A stretch of DNA of 64,000 nt. It comes from Cytophagaceae bacterium. GTDB lineage: Bacteria > Bacteroidota > Bacteroidia > Cytophagales > JAIYAX01. Location of the stretch: contig JAIYAX010000007.1 in assembly GCA_027488815.1 (NCBI GenBank), positions 62,001-126,000 of the forward strand. Direction: 5' to 3'. Shown here piece after piece: positions 36,572 through 45,600 of the stretch (position 1 is the first letter of the stretch; each line of letters starts with the position of its first letter). The translations under genes were made by a program, and so were the position numbers. The notes beneath the pieces are model-generated. The model had not been told where the DNA came from. It worked only from the letters and a program-made list of their open reading frames with translations, and did no database searches.

Positions 36572-37300
36572 TTATTCTTCGTCGTTTGTTTTTACTGTTC
36601 CGGCAATCAGCATCTGACCGGTGGCCTTGATGTCCTTGAGACTGACATCTTCGCCTTTTTTCAGTGCCTTAAGTTGTTTAAAAAGCGTCTTCAGGGGCTT
36701 TTCTTTGGGCGCTACCTGATTAGTCACTTCCTGAGGGAGGTCTGCTAATGCAAGTGTTACTTTAATACCTTCTTCGATAGGCTGAGGAGGGAGCATGGTT
36801 GGGAGGGTATCACGCTTTGTCATAGCCATTTGCACATTCTCAATGGCTTTAGGTTCCTGGACAGGTGTCACCTGAACATTTTGATCCTTCTTAGCCGGCG
36901 CAGCTGCAAGCAACGCTTTGTGTTGATGAATCGGCTTCACAGGTTTTTGCACTTTTACCGGGTTTGATCTTTGATCCGGCTTAGCAACTTCGGTGCTGCG
37001 GGGAGCATTCTGGCTGTCTTCAGGCTTTTCGACTGTCTGAACAGGTGCTTCAGAAATGGTATCGGCGGCTTCTGTACTTACCAAATGAGTGTTTTGTTCC
37101 GGTTGTTGAATAAGCAAGGCCCAGATGCCAAAAGCCACGAACAAACTAGCGGCTATGGCCATAGACCAATTTCTCCAAAGCACACCTGCTTTTCGCTGCT
37201 GAAGTTTTTCTTCGAGCCTGTTCCATGCCTCAGGGCTTGGGTCAGCCTCATGGTTGTTGAGTTTATTCCTAAACAACTGATCTAAATCTTCGCTACTCAT
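36572..37300 (-). CDS. Putative membrane-bound anti-sigma factor
   Basis: 242 residues. The cytosolic N-terminus MSSEDLDQLFRNKLNNHEAD followed by SPEAWNRLEEKL is typical of Bacteroidota anti-sigma-like proteins encoded next to ECF factors. One transmembrane helix (about 43-64, SMAIAASLFVAFGIWALL) precedes a long, low-complexity, Lys/Pro/Gln-rich periplasmic segment. The gene overlaps the sigma factor gene by 8 bases, indicating translational coupling. It is inferred to hold the sigma factor at the membrane until an envelope signal arrives. There is no canonical zinc (ZAS) motif. Confidence 0.72.
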   Translation of the reverse strand: MSSEDLDQLFRNKLNNHEADPSPEAWNRLEEKLQQRKAGVLWRNWSMAIAASLFVAFGIWALLIQQPEQNTHLVSTEAADTISEAPVQTVEKPEDSQNAPRSTEVAKPDQRSNPVKVQKPVKPIHQHKALLAAAPAKKDQNVQVTPVQEPKAIENVQMAMTKRDTLPTMLPPQPIEEGIKVTLALADLPQEVTNQVAPKEKPLKTLFKQLKALKKGEDVSLKDIKATGQMLIAGTVKTNDEE

Positions 37301-37871
37301 GATTTCTACTTTTTGAGGGTTTCGCTTCTAATCTTAATAATGCTTGTTGCAAGAGTGTCCGGGCTCTGCTGAGCTGTGATTTTGAGGTGCCTTCACCTAT
37401 TTCGAGCATCTCAGCAATTTCCTTGTGCTGGTAACCTTCGATGGCATATAGGTTGAAAACGGTGCGGTAGCCGATGGGCAAGTCTTCGATCAGTTTCATG
37501 AGCTCATCTGCATGTAAGCCTGAGGCGAGTGAGTCGTAGGAGAGTTCTCCTTCCAGCTCTGCCTGATCCAGTTCCACATGCATCGTTTTCTTTTTTCTGA
37601 TCATACTCAAGGACTCATTGACCATAATTCGTTTCATCCAGCCTTCAAAACTTCCGGTTCCTTCGAAGTTTCTGATGTGATCGTAGACTTTCATAAATCC
37701 ATTGATCATGGCATCTTCTGCTTCGAAAGGGTCACTCAGATATCTTTTACAAATGGCAAACATTCTTCTGTTAAACTGTTGGTATAACAATCGCTGGGCC
37801 TTTGGGTCGGCTTTTTGGCAGCCTTTAATAAGCTGCTCAAGGCTTTCTGACTTTTGAATGATAAGGCTCAT
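37293..37871 (-). CDS. ECF RNA polymerase sigma factor
   Basis: 192 residues. Region 2 has AICKRYLSDPFEAEDAMING followed by GFMKVYDHI. Region 4 has LPIGYRTVFNLYAIEGYQHKE followed by IAEMLEIGEGTSKSQLSRAR, the helix-turn-helix that reads the -35 element. It is of the type found with outer membrane proteins in Bacteroidota. It is first in an operon with a putative anti-sigma factor and a barrel protein. It probably directs a small envelope-related regulon and may autoregulate. Confidence 0.93.
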   Translation of the reverse strand: MSLIIQKSESLEQLIKGCQKADPKAQRLLYQQFNRRMFAICKRYLSDPFEAEDAMINGFMKVYDHIRNFEGTGSFEGWMKRIMVNESLSMIRKKKTMHVELDQAELEGELSYDSLASGLHADELMKLIEDLPIGYRTVFNLYAIEGYQHKEIAEMLEIGEGTSKSQLSRARTLLQQALLRLEAKPSKSRNHE

Positions 37872-38018
37872 GCGAGTAGTTACATCATCAAGATGCGAGT
37901 TGGGCTGGAGCGGTTGCGTGATGAATTAAAAAATATATAAATCGCTGGATATCAATATGTTTTTCTAAGCATTAAAATTAATTCCCTGCCTACATTGTTG
38001 TCTTTTGTAAATTAGCTC

Positions 38019-38582
38019 ATGGAGTTTCTTTTGCTTTTTGTCCTCCCGTTGGGGTTATACCTCCTGTACCTTACCTGTTTTGCGGATCTCAGGACAAGCT
38101 TTGAAAAAGCATCAGACCAGCATGGAAAGGTAGTTAAATCCATCCAAAAGGGTGAAGGGGCTGTTGCACTGACTTATTTTCAGGATTTGTTAAGTCGGGG
38201 CAAAGCACCCAAAGGCTTCGTGTATTACCAATTGGGTTGTGCGCATTTGAATGAGGGAAATAGCCATCAGGCGTTGTATTGTTTTCAACAGGCTGTACGT
38301 TTTGATGGGAGCATTGCATTGGCCTACAAGAAATCAGCAGATTTGCTTTTCGCTCAGGGAGCCTGGGAAGAAACACTTACAGAGCTGAACCGGGCACTCT
38401 TCTATTTAAGGACAGATGCCAACTGCCACTATTTGAAAGCAAAGTGTCTACTGGAATTGAAACAAAGAAAGCAGGCTAGAGAAAGTTTGCTTGAGGCTGC
38501 AAGATGTGGCTCTGAGGATGCTAATTTTCTTTTGCAGAATTCCATGTTGTTCAAAGGCTGGGCCAGCCAAATGATGGAATAA
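38019..38582 (+). CDS. Membrane-anchored tetratricopeptide repeat protein
   Basis: 187 residues. An N-terminal hydrophobic helix (FLLLFVLPLGLYLLYLTCF) anchors a series of TPR-like helix pairs from about residue 45, including YYQLGCAHLNEGNSHQALYC and NCHYLKAKCLLELKQRKQAR. TPRs bind partner proteins; the partner is not known. It stands alone, divergent from the sigma factor gene, and ends at its own terminator. Confidence 0.8.
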   Translation: MEFLLLFVLPLGLYLLYLTCFADLRTSFEKASDQHGKVVKSIQKGEGAVALTYFQDLLSRGKAPKGFVYYQLGCAHLNEGNSHQALYCFQQAVRFDGSIALAYKKSADLLFAQGAWEETLTELNRALFYLRTDANCHYLKAKCLLELKQRKQARESLLEAARCGSEDANFLLQNSMLFKGWASQMME

Positions 38583-38583
38583 A

Positions 38584-38610
38584 AAAAGCCGGAATTGCTC
38601 CCGGCTTTTA
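38584..38610. terminator. Bidirectional terminator
   Basis: Arms AAAGCCGG and CCGGCTTT around a seven-base loop, with an A-run before and a T-rich run after. It lies between the convergent TPR and PspC genes. Confidence 0.8.
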
Positions 38611-38616
38611 TCTTTT

Positions 38617-41031
38617 TTACTTTTTCTTTCGTATGGTTGCTATTCCCCGGTCGTCGATATTGAGCTCCCTGGCAGCACCACTGTATTCGATTTCGGCTAC
38701 GCCGCTGGCATCTAAGGAAAGGCTCTGTTCGGCATTCACTTTGGCCTGAGTAGCACCATCGGCATCAACAGTTACTGACTGACAGGAGTAGTTCTCAGCA
38801 TCCAGTTTTGAATTTCCATTCAGATTGGCCTTCAAAGAAGTACCGGATCCGGACAGTGTTGCTTCAGATGCACCATTGAGATCGATTTCCAGAGAGGTAG
38901 GGTTTCCTTCCAATTCCAGTCTGGAAAGCCCGTCAAGCTCGATCTGCAAATTAGCATTCGCAAACCCATAAACTTGAGCGACAGACATGCCCGAAATCTC
39001 CAGTTTCTCAAGGGCATTGGTTACCACCAAGACCTCTGTCTCTTCTTCAAAGTTGGTCCATTTCCAGGATTTCTGGTAGTCAAGCACCAGTCGGCCGTCT
39101 ACAATCCGGGTTTCCAGGTATTCCAGTTGATCCTGATTAGCAAATACTTTCACAGATGGCTTGTCACCTTCTTTTACCGTCAATTTGAAATGACCACCAA
39201 CTTCAATCTCACGGACGATGTCGTTCAAGGACACCAAAGCCTCGTCTTCATCATCCCAGCTCATGCCACCGCTCTTGCCTTCATTGCAGTTGCTGCAGAT
39301 CAATTGACCTGTGCTATCAAAATACCAAAGAGAAGAGGCCTCCAGCGCACTGTATCCATAGCCGTTTTTGAAAAGCAAGTTTCCAATTTGGTCGTCCATG
39401 TTTTCATCGAGGCGAAAGGTCCTGTAGTAAGGGATGTACAACTTTACTTTAGGATGCTGCCCTCGGTAAATGGCTCCCGGCTGTAGCTTGAACTCTTCAG
39501 GAAACTCCAGGAGGCTATCTTTCAGACTGATCTCGTAGATCACCTGGCTGGCATATTCCCTTGCAGACTGGTTGTTTTTACCTCTACTCAGATAGGTCAG
39601 TTGCATACTATACTCCTTGTCAGCCACAGGTTGTAGTTGTACCGGAACTTCCCAGGGGATGCTTTTACCCGATTCGTCGAAAGAGATCGATTTGATGTAC
39701 AAGGTTTTAGCAGAGTCCAGTTGTAGCTCTCGTTTAACTTCAACCTGAGATTGAACCCTGAGGTCTTGTACGACAGGAATTAAAGTGAAAACCGTTACAA
39801 ACAGCCCAATCACCCAGATGCCAAACAGAGACCAGCGGGCGCCTGCCGGTAAAATGGCTTTACCGGCTATCAAACGAATACCCAGTAGAGCGATGCTTAA
39901 ACAAGGGATCAACAACAAGATAAAGGAAGAAATGATCAGGGTTTCACCCAGGCTGTTAACGATCAAATCAATCGAAACAGGTAACTCAACGCTATCCTCA
40001 AGTCCGGCTAATCCAAATAAACCTGCAACACTCGCCAGAAAACCAATGAATAATGCAGCACCTATAGCAAACAAAACTGCACCCACGCCAAATCGGATAA
40101 ACATCACAATAAAACTGAAAATGGGGCTCAAGGCAGTGCTACCCTTCGAAAATAGGGTGGAGATAAGCCTGAAAGGGAAAAGGATGATCTTGGTCAAGGT
40201 ATTTTCCTCTTTCTGAGGGTCTTGCAAATTGGTTTTTACCGACTGCTCGATACTGTTCAAGGTGACCGGCTCTCCCTGCATCAGCAGTTTATCAGCTCTG
40301 GTTTTGGCCATTGGAGTTATAAACCAGAAGATCAGGTAAATGAGCAGACCTGAGCCGCCAAAGAAGAACAATACGATAAACAAAATCCGAATGGCGGTCA
40401 CATCGGCATTGAAGTACTTGGCAAGTCCCCCGCAAACTCCTGCCAGAGTCTTATCATCCGGATCACGAAAAAGCTTTCTGACATTTTGCTCCGTCAGGCT
40501 GCTCGATGACGGCAAAGTTGCCCACAACACCACATAGACGATCAGTAACACCCCTGGTATAGGAGGGAAAAAGGCAAAACCAAAGAAGAAGGCTAAATAC
40601 AGCAATCTGATCCAGAGAGGGTCAGCTTTCAAATAATGAGCGATCCCGGCCAATACTCCTCCGATAAGTTTTCGTGAAGTGTCTCGTTGAAGTTTCTCCG
40701 CCGAAGCCTTTTCAGGGTTGATTTTTTCCTGTGTTGCACTTTCTTCAACAGGAGTTTCTTCTTCTTCCTCCCGCTTGAAATCATCAACTGTGCCCATGGT
40801 GAGAATGACTTTTTCTACCATAGCCAAAGTCACAATAGGCTGTTCCTTGCTGTTCTTCTCGGTGAGCAGCTCAGCTATTCTGTGCTCTACATCCTGAATG
40901 ATTTCACGGCTGTCTTCAAATTTTTTGAAGTAGTTTTCTATTCCGTTCAGGTAGTTTTTAAGTTTTTCGTAAGCGTCCTCTTCGACATGAAACAGCAGTC
41001 CGCCTATATTGATACTAATGGTACGTTTCAT
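38617..41031 (-). CDS. PspC-domain membrane protein with C-terminal GIN (DUF2807) domain
   Basis: 804 residues. Residues 1-85 are a soluble N-terminal domain (ISINIGGLLFHVEEDAYEKL). Two PspC domains follow: RKLIGGVLAGIAHYLKADPL at about 113-170 and KTLAGVCGGLAKYFNADVTA at about 193-245. Several more membrane helices cover 290-430. The C-terminal 200 residues are a Ser/Gly/Asn-rich beta-solenoid of the GIN/putative autotransporter-adhesin DUF2807 type (LDGLSRLELEG, DLNGASEATLSGS). PspC proteins are linked to membrane stress. Its ATG overlaps the PadR stop by 4 bases, so it is probably controlled by that repressor. The double PspC plus GIN layout is less usual than single-domain proteins. Confidence 0.88.
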   Translation of the reverse strand: MKRTISINIGGLLFHVEEDAYEKLKNYLNGIENYFKKFEDSREIIQDVEHRIAELLTEKNSKEQPIVTLAMVEKVILTMGTVDDFKREEEEETPVEESATQEKINPEKASAEKLQRDTSRKLIGGVLAGIAHYLKADPLWIRLLYLAFFFGFAFFPPIPGVLLIVYVVLWATLPSSSSLTEQNVRKLFRDPDDKTLAGVCGGLAKYFNADVTAIRILFIVLFFFGGSGLLIYLIFWFITPMAKTRADKLLMQGEPVTLNSIEQSVKTNLQDPQKEENTLTKIILFPFRLISTLFSKGSTALSPIFSFIVMFIRFGVGAVLFAIGAALFIGFLASVAGLFGLAGLEDSVELPVSIDLIVNSLGETLIISSFILLLIPCLSIALLGIRLIAGKAILPAGARWSLFGIWVIGLFVTVFTLIPVVQDLRVQSQVEVKRELQLDSAKTLYIKSISFDESGKSIPWEVPVQLQPVADKEYSMQLTYLSRGKNNQSAREYASQVIYEISLKDSLLEFPEEFKLQPGAIYRGQHPKVKLYIPYYRTFRLDENMDDQIGNLLFKNGYGYSALEASSLWYFDSTGQLICSNCNEGKSGGMSWDDEDEALVSLNDIVREIEVGGHFKLTVKEGDKPSVKVFANQDQLEYLETRIVDGRLVLDYQKSWKWTNFEEETEVLVVTNALEKLEISGMSVAQVYGFANANLQIELDGLSRLELEGNPTSLEIDLNGASEATLSGSGTSLKANLNGNSKLDAENYSCQSVTVDADGATQAKVNAEQSLSLDASGVAEIEYSGAARELNIDDRGIATIRKKK

Positions 41032-41357
41032 TTTTTTGAGATTATGGTATTGGTTGAGCTGAGCAAATCATTCCAGGTTTTGTTAAGGGATTCCAGAAAG
41101 GATCTTCCTTTTTCAGTGAGTAAATAATACTTGCGTGGCGGACCTGATGCTGATTCGATCCATTTGTAGTCCAATAGTTCAGCTTTCCTTAGCCGGTTTA
41201 GCAAAGGGTAAAGGGTTCCCTCCACTACCGCTATTCGGGCAGAGGTAAGTTCTTCAATGAGGTCTGAGGTGTACACTTCTCCACGGGAGATGATATGCAA
41301 CACACAAAACTCCAGAATACCCTTACGCATTTGCACTTCTGTGTTTTCTACGTTCAT
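41028..41357 (-). CDS. PadR family transcriptional regulator
   Basis: About 109 residues from the ATG at 41357; the upstream in-frame Met at 41387 is less likely. A winged helix-turn-helix of PadR type is clear from MRKGILEFCVLHIISRGEVY, VEGTLYPLLNRLRKAELLDY and GPPRKYYLLTEKGRSFL. PadR proteins repress neighbouring genes and are relieved by ligands or stress. It overlaps the PspC/GIN gene by 4 bases, a common pairing in Bacteroidota. Confidence 0.92.
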   Translation of the reverse strand: MNVENTEVQMRKGILEFCVLHIISRGEVYTSDLIEELTSARIAVVEGTLYPLLNRLRKAELLDYKWIESASGPPRKYYLLTEKGRSFLESLNKTWNDLLSSTNTIISKK

Positions 41358-41561
41358 GGCAATTTGTTTTGACAAAGGTATACACATAGTACTATGTAAT
41401 ACAAGCTACATTGCAAAAATATGTACCATGTTTACTCGAGTGGTTAATTTTGTACATCGTTGGCAGTAGAATAGGGGGTAGGATTAGGAAAAAAAGCCAT
41501 GACTGCCTACCTTCGATGCAATCTTTCGTATCGGGTTTCGTTCAAAGAGCAAAATCTCCAC

Positions 41562-42653
41562 ATGTTTTTTCGTTCTTCTTTTGCCAGCTTCTTTTTGGTT
41601 TGCGCCTCACTTCAGGCCATCGCCCAAGTGACGGCTCCTAAGTACAGTAATGATTTCCTGGCGATAGGTGTAGGAGCCAGGGCACTAGGCATGGGCAATA
41701 CCCAAACAGCCATTACAGATGATGTGACTTCTGCCTATTGGAATCCGGCAGGTCTGAACAAAATCAAATCGAAGTACGATGCCTCTGTTATGAGAGCCAG
41801 TTATTTCGCAGGAATAGCCAACTATGACTATGCCGGCCTGGCGTATCGGATTGACACCTCTTCCGTATTAGCTGCGAGTATGATCCGCTTTTCGGTTGAT
41901 GACATTCCCGATACCCGTTTTCTATATGATGCCAACGGGCAGTTGAACTACAACCGAATCCGTTTCTTTTCTGCTGCTGACTATGCCTTTGCGCTCAGCT
42001 ACGCCCGAAAAAACATACTGATACCAGGTCTTGATCTGGGTGCCAACGTGAAAGTGATCTACCGCAGGGTAGGGGACTTTGCCAACGCATGGGGATTTGG
42101 CCTTGATGTGGGTGCTCAGTACAAATGGAAGGGAATCAAGCTTGGGCTAATGGCCCGAGATGTCACCGGAACGTTCAACGCATGGACAGTTAATTCTGAG
42201 TCCCTCAGAGAAGTATTTGCCCAAACTGGAAATACCCTACCCAGCAATTCAGTGGAAGTGACCTTGCCCAGAACCATTTTAGGCATGGCCTATCGGTTTG
42301 TGGTGAAAAAGAAAATAGGTATCACACCCGCTTTGGATTGGGAACTTACTTTTGATGGAAAACGAAATACGTTGATCAAATCAAATCTGATTTCCGCAGA
42401 CCCTAGAGGAGGAATCGAAGCCGATTACAACAACCTGGTGTATGTGCGCTTTGGCGTGAACAACCTGCAACAATTCACTGACTTTGACCAAAGCAAGCGA
42501 TTTAGGGCCCAAACCAATTTTGGACTGGGCTTACGCCTCAAGCATCAGGACAAAGTGACCGCACAAATTGATTACGCCCTGACCAATATTGGCGACTTAA
42601 GTGGATCGCTTTACTCCAACATATTCTCGCTGCGACTCGGCTTCGTGCTGTAG
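41562..42653 (+). CDS. porV2: PorV/PorQ family outer membrane protein (PorV2-like T9SS component)
   Basis: 363 residues from the ATG at 41562, which directly precedes the signal peptide (to about LQAIAQ); the longer frame adds 21 residues of no signal character. The N-terminal FLAIGVGARALGMGNTQTA and then YWNPAGLNKI are the PorV/PorQ family signature, shared with FadL-like barrels. The C-terminus ends in strand NIFSLRLGFVL. PorV shuttles T9SS cargo from the translocon to the PorU sortase. The adjacent PorU-like gene overlaps it by 53 bases, which favours the PorV2-PorU2 pair known from Cytophagales rather than PorQ. Confidence 0.82.
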   Translation: MFFRSSFASFFLVCASLQAIAQVTAPKYSNDFLAIGVGARALGMGNTQTAITDDVTSAYWNPAGLNKIKSKYDASVMRASYFAGIANYDYAGLAYRIDTSSVLAASMIRFSVDDIPDTRFLYDANGQLNYNRIRFFSAADYAFALSYARKNILIPGLDLGANVKVIYRRVGDFANAWGFGLDVGAQYKWKGIKLGLMARDVTGTFNAWTVNSESLREVFAQTGNTLPSNSVEVTLPRTILGMAYRFVVKKKIGITPALDWELTFDGKRNTLIKSNLISADPRGGIEADYNNLVYVRFGVNNLQQFTDFDQSKRFRAQTNFGLGLRLKHQDKVTAQIDYALTNIGDLSGSLYSNIFSLRLGFVL

Positions 42654-45600
42654 GCAGTGTTTCTTTGGCTTTTATAGGCAGCTATACAAGGTCTTTGGGC
42701 TTGGCCTTTGCCTTTTTTTCAGTGCTCAAGCTATTGCTCAACCCTATGGTAACGAGTGGATTGACTATTCAAGAACCTATTTTAAAATAAGGGTTACGGA
42801 GAATGGTTTCTACAGAATTGATTTCAACCAGTTAAGTCAGGCATTGGCTCAGTCGGGCCTTTCCATCAGCCAGATCCCAAGGCGAAGCTACCAAATCCAC
42901 TACAGGGGGAAAGAGCAAGCCATCTATGTTCCCGGACAGGCCTCTTTACCTCTTACCACCACTGATTTCATTGAATTTTATGGCAAGCGTAACGATGCAG
43001 CACAGGATAGTCTGTTGTATTATCGACCGGAGGCTCTGGTCAATCCGTTTTATGCCATTCATAGTGATACTTCGGCCTATTTCTTAAGTGTCAATCCCAA
43101 TCCATTGGCAATCGGAAAGCGGGTAGGTAACCCGGCGCTTAACTCCAATTTCTTGGCCCCTGTGAAATCCATTGTCAGGGAAGAACGAATTCGACTGTTT
43201 GTTGATCAGAATGTACGGGGAGCTCAGTATCCTTTTCTGGGTGGTTCCATAAAGCCCCGAAGGTCACTCTGGGAAATGTCTGAAGGATGGTACGGAGAAG
43301 CTATTGTGTTTAATGGTGCTACCGGATTATTCTCTTTTGATAGTGTCATAGGCTATAGCCCATTGCTCGCTTCAGTGGTTCCTCAGCTTGAAGTGGCTTT
43401 GGTTGGAGAATCAGGATCCATTACTTATGGTTTTGATATACTGGTAGGACCTAGCAGCAATCCGGCAGACTTGAGAGTAGCCGGAAGTGGTTCCATCACA
43501 TCCTATGATAAGCGTGTGCTAAATCTGAGCTTACTACCAACCGATGTTTCAGCTAATGGAAGATTATTTGTCAGAGTTCAGAATAAAACACCCGGTTCTT
43601 CCATGCGGCTTTCTTGGTGCAGATTGAATTATCCGGCTGCAACTGGGGCCATGCCATTGACTGACCGTTGGATAGTATTGGAGCCTGAAAACAGTTCTCC
43701 ATTTGAGAGCCAGTTGGTGTTGACTACTTTTCCATCACAACCTTTACTTTTTGAGGAAATAAATCCGGATAGCCTGGTGATTAGAGCGGTAAGCGTCGCT
43801 GCCGGACAGTTGAGAGTTGTGTTACCTCAAAACACCTTTGGTAAAAAACTATGGCTCAGGAATGCCAACCAGTTCAAGCCAGTTACTTCCCTTCAGCCCA
43901 TCCGTTTTCGGAATTTAAGCCTACTCAGCCCGGATTTTCTGATTTTCAGTCATCCCCTGTACCGACTTCAGGCAGGGGGATTTGTAGACCCTGTGGCAGC
44001 TTATGCATCGTATAGAGCTAGTACTGCAGGAGGGGGCTTTGATACCCTATGCTTACATTTTTCAGAAGTTCAGGATGCCTTTGCCTTCGGGGAATACAAT
44101 CCCGTAGCCATCATGAAAGCCTTAAAATACCTGCACCGTAACGGAGGAATGCGGTACGTTTTGATCATAGGTAAAGGCTACGGCCTGATTCCAAGATCCG
44201 ACACCTTTGCATTGGCACGTAATTATATACCCGCTGTTGGTTTGCCGGGGAGTGATCAGATCTATGGCTTTAACCTTTCCGGCCAAAACCTTGACAGCAT
44301 GGAAATTGCCATCGGGCGATTGGCGGCCATTAACGCTCAGGAAGTGGTAAATTACCTTCAGAAAGTCATCGAGCATGAGAGCAGAAACCCTTTACAAGCC
44401 TGGCACAAAAACCTTCTCCACCTTTCTGGAGGTAACAATCTGAGTGAAATTGAGGCCTTCAGCCAGTTTATGAAGGCCTATGAGCAAAAGGCAATTGATA
44501 CGTTATTGGGAGCAAGAGTCAGGTCAAGAACCAAACAATCCACTCTCAATGTAGAATTCATCAACATCGCTGAACAGATCAACGCTGGTCAGCTAATGGT
44601 GAACATTTTCGCACATTCCAGTATCAGCTTTATTGATATTGATGTCGGAAATGTGAATGACCCGATCAATGGGTATGCAAACACAGGCAGATACCCTTTC
44701 TTTTTGATTTCAGGTTGTAATTCAGGTGGCATTTTTGGGGGCCAGAGGTCTTGGGGAGAGCCTTGGGTCATGACAGCAAATAAAGGGGCCATCGCTTTTC
44801 TGGCACATTCTGACCTGGGTTATTCCTTCAGTTCCGATCAATACAACCGTATTTTCTATGACAGTGCCTTTCGCTCGAACCGCTTGTTTGGTGCGGCCAT
44901 TGGAGATCTTGTCTTGGCTGCAGGCAACAGAATTTTGCAATTCACAGACCCTGCAACCATCGAAAGTGGAGCTTATGTCTATTACCGGGCACATGCAGAA
45001 CAAACCACACTTCAAGGTGATCCGGCTGTTCGGTTATTTCCACTCACCAGGCCAGATTATGCCTTTTCAGGCTCAGGACCGGAGTTAAGCACCTTTGATG
45101 GCAGCAGAGCGAACGCCGGGAAAGACAGTCTTTTGTTGCTTATACCGGTTCGTAACTGGGGAAAAGCGCCTTCCGACTCACTGGAATTGGAGGTTGAGAG
45201 GAAACTACAGGGACAATCCTTAGCTGAAGTAATCAGATTCAAAACAGCCCGAATTCTCAGAGAAGACACTTTGAAGGTAACGATCCGACAGCTAAAGAAT
45301 GTTTGGGCTGGTTTGAACCAGTTCACCATTCGACTTGATCCGGATAACCTTATCCAGGAAAGCAATGAAACTAACAATCTTGCTAATCTGAACATTGCGT
45401 TGCCTGCTGGGGGAGCTTTGGCAGTTCAGCCTTCTGAATTTTCATTCAGTGGAAGCAAAGTTGCTAGTCTTGTGGCTGTTTCAGGTTCGGGATTGGAGCA
45501 GGCAGAAGATTTTTACTTTGAATGGGACACCGTTCCGTCCTTTCAAAGCCTGGCCAAACGAGACACGTTGATCATGGCTAAAACTTTGGCCAACTGGGAT

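Noticed and set aside
41411-41641. A short open frame overlapping the porV2 start
   Set aside because: It is out of frame with the signal peptide and PorV-family signature and lacks any family features.
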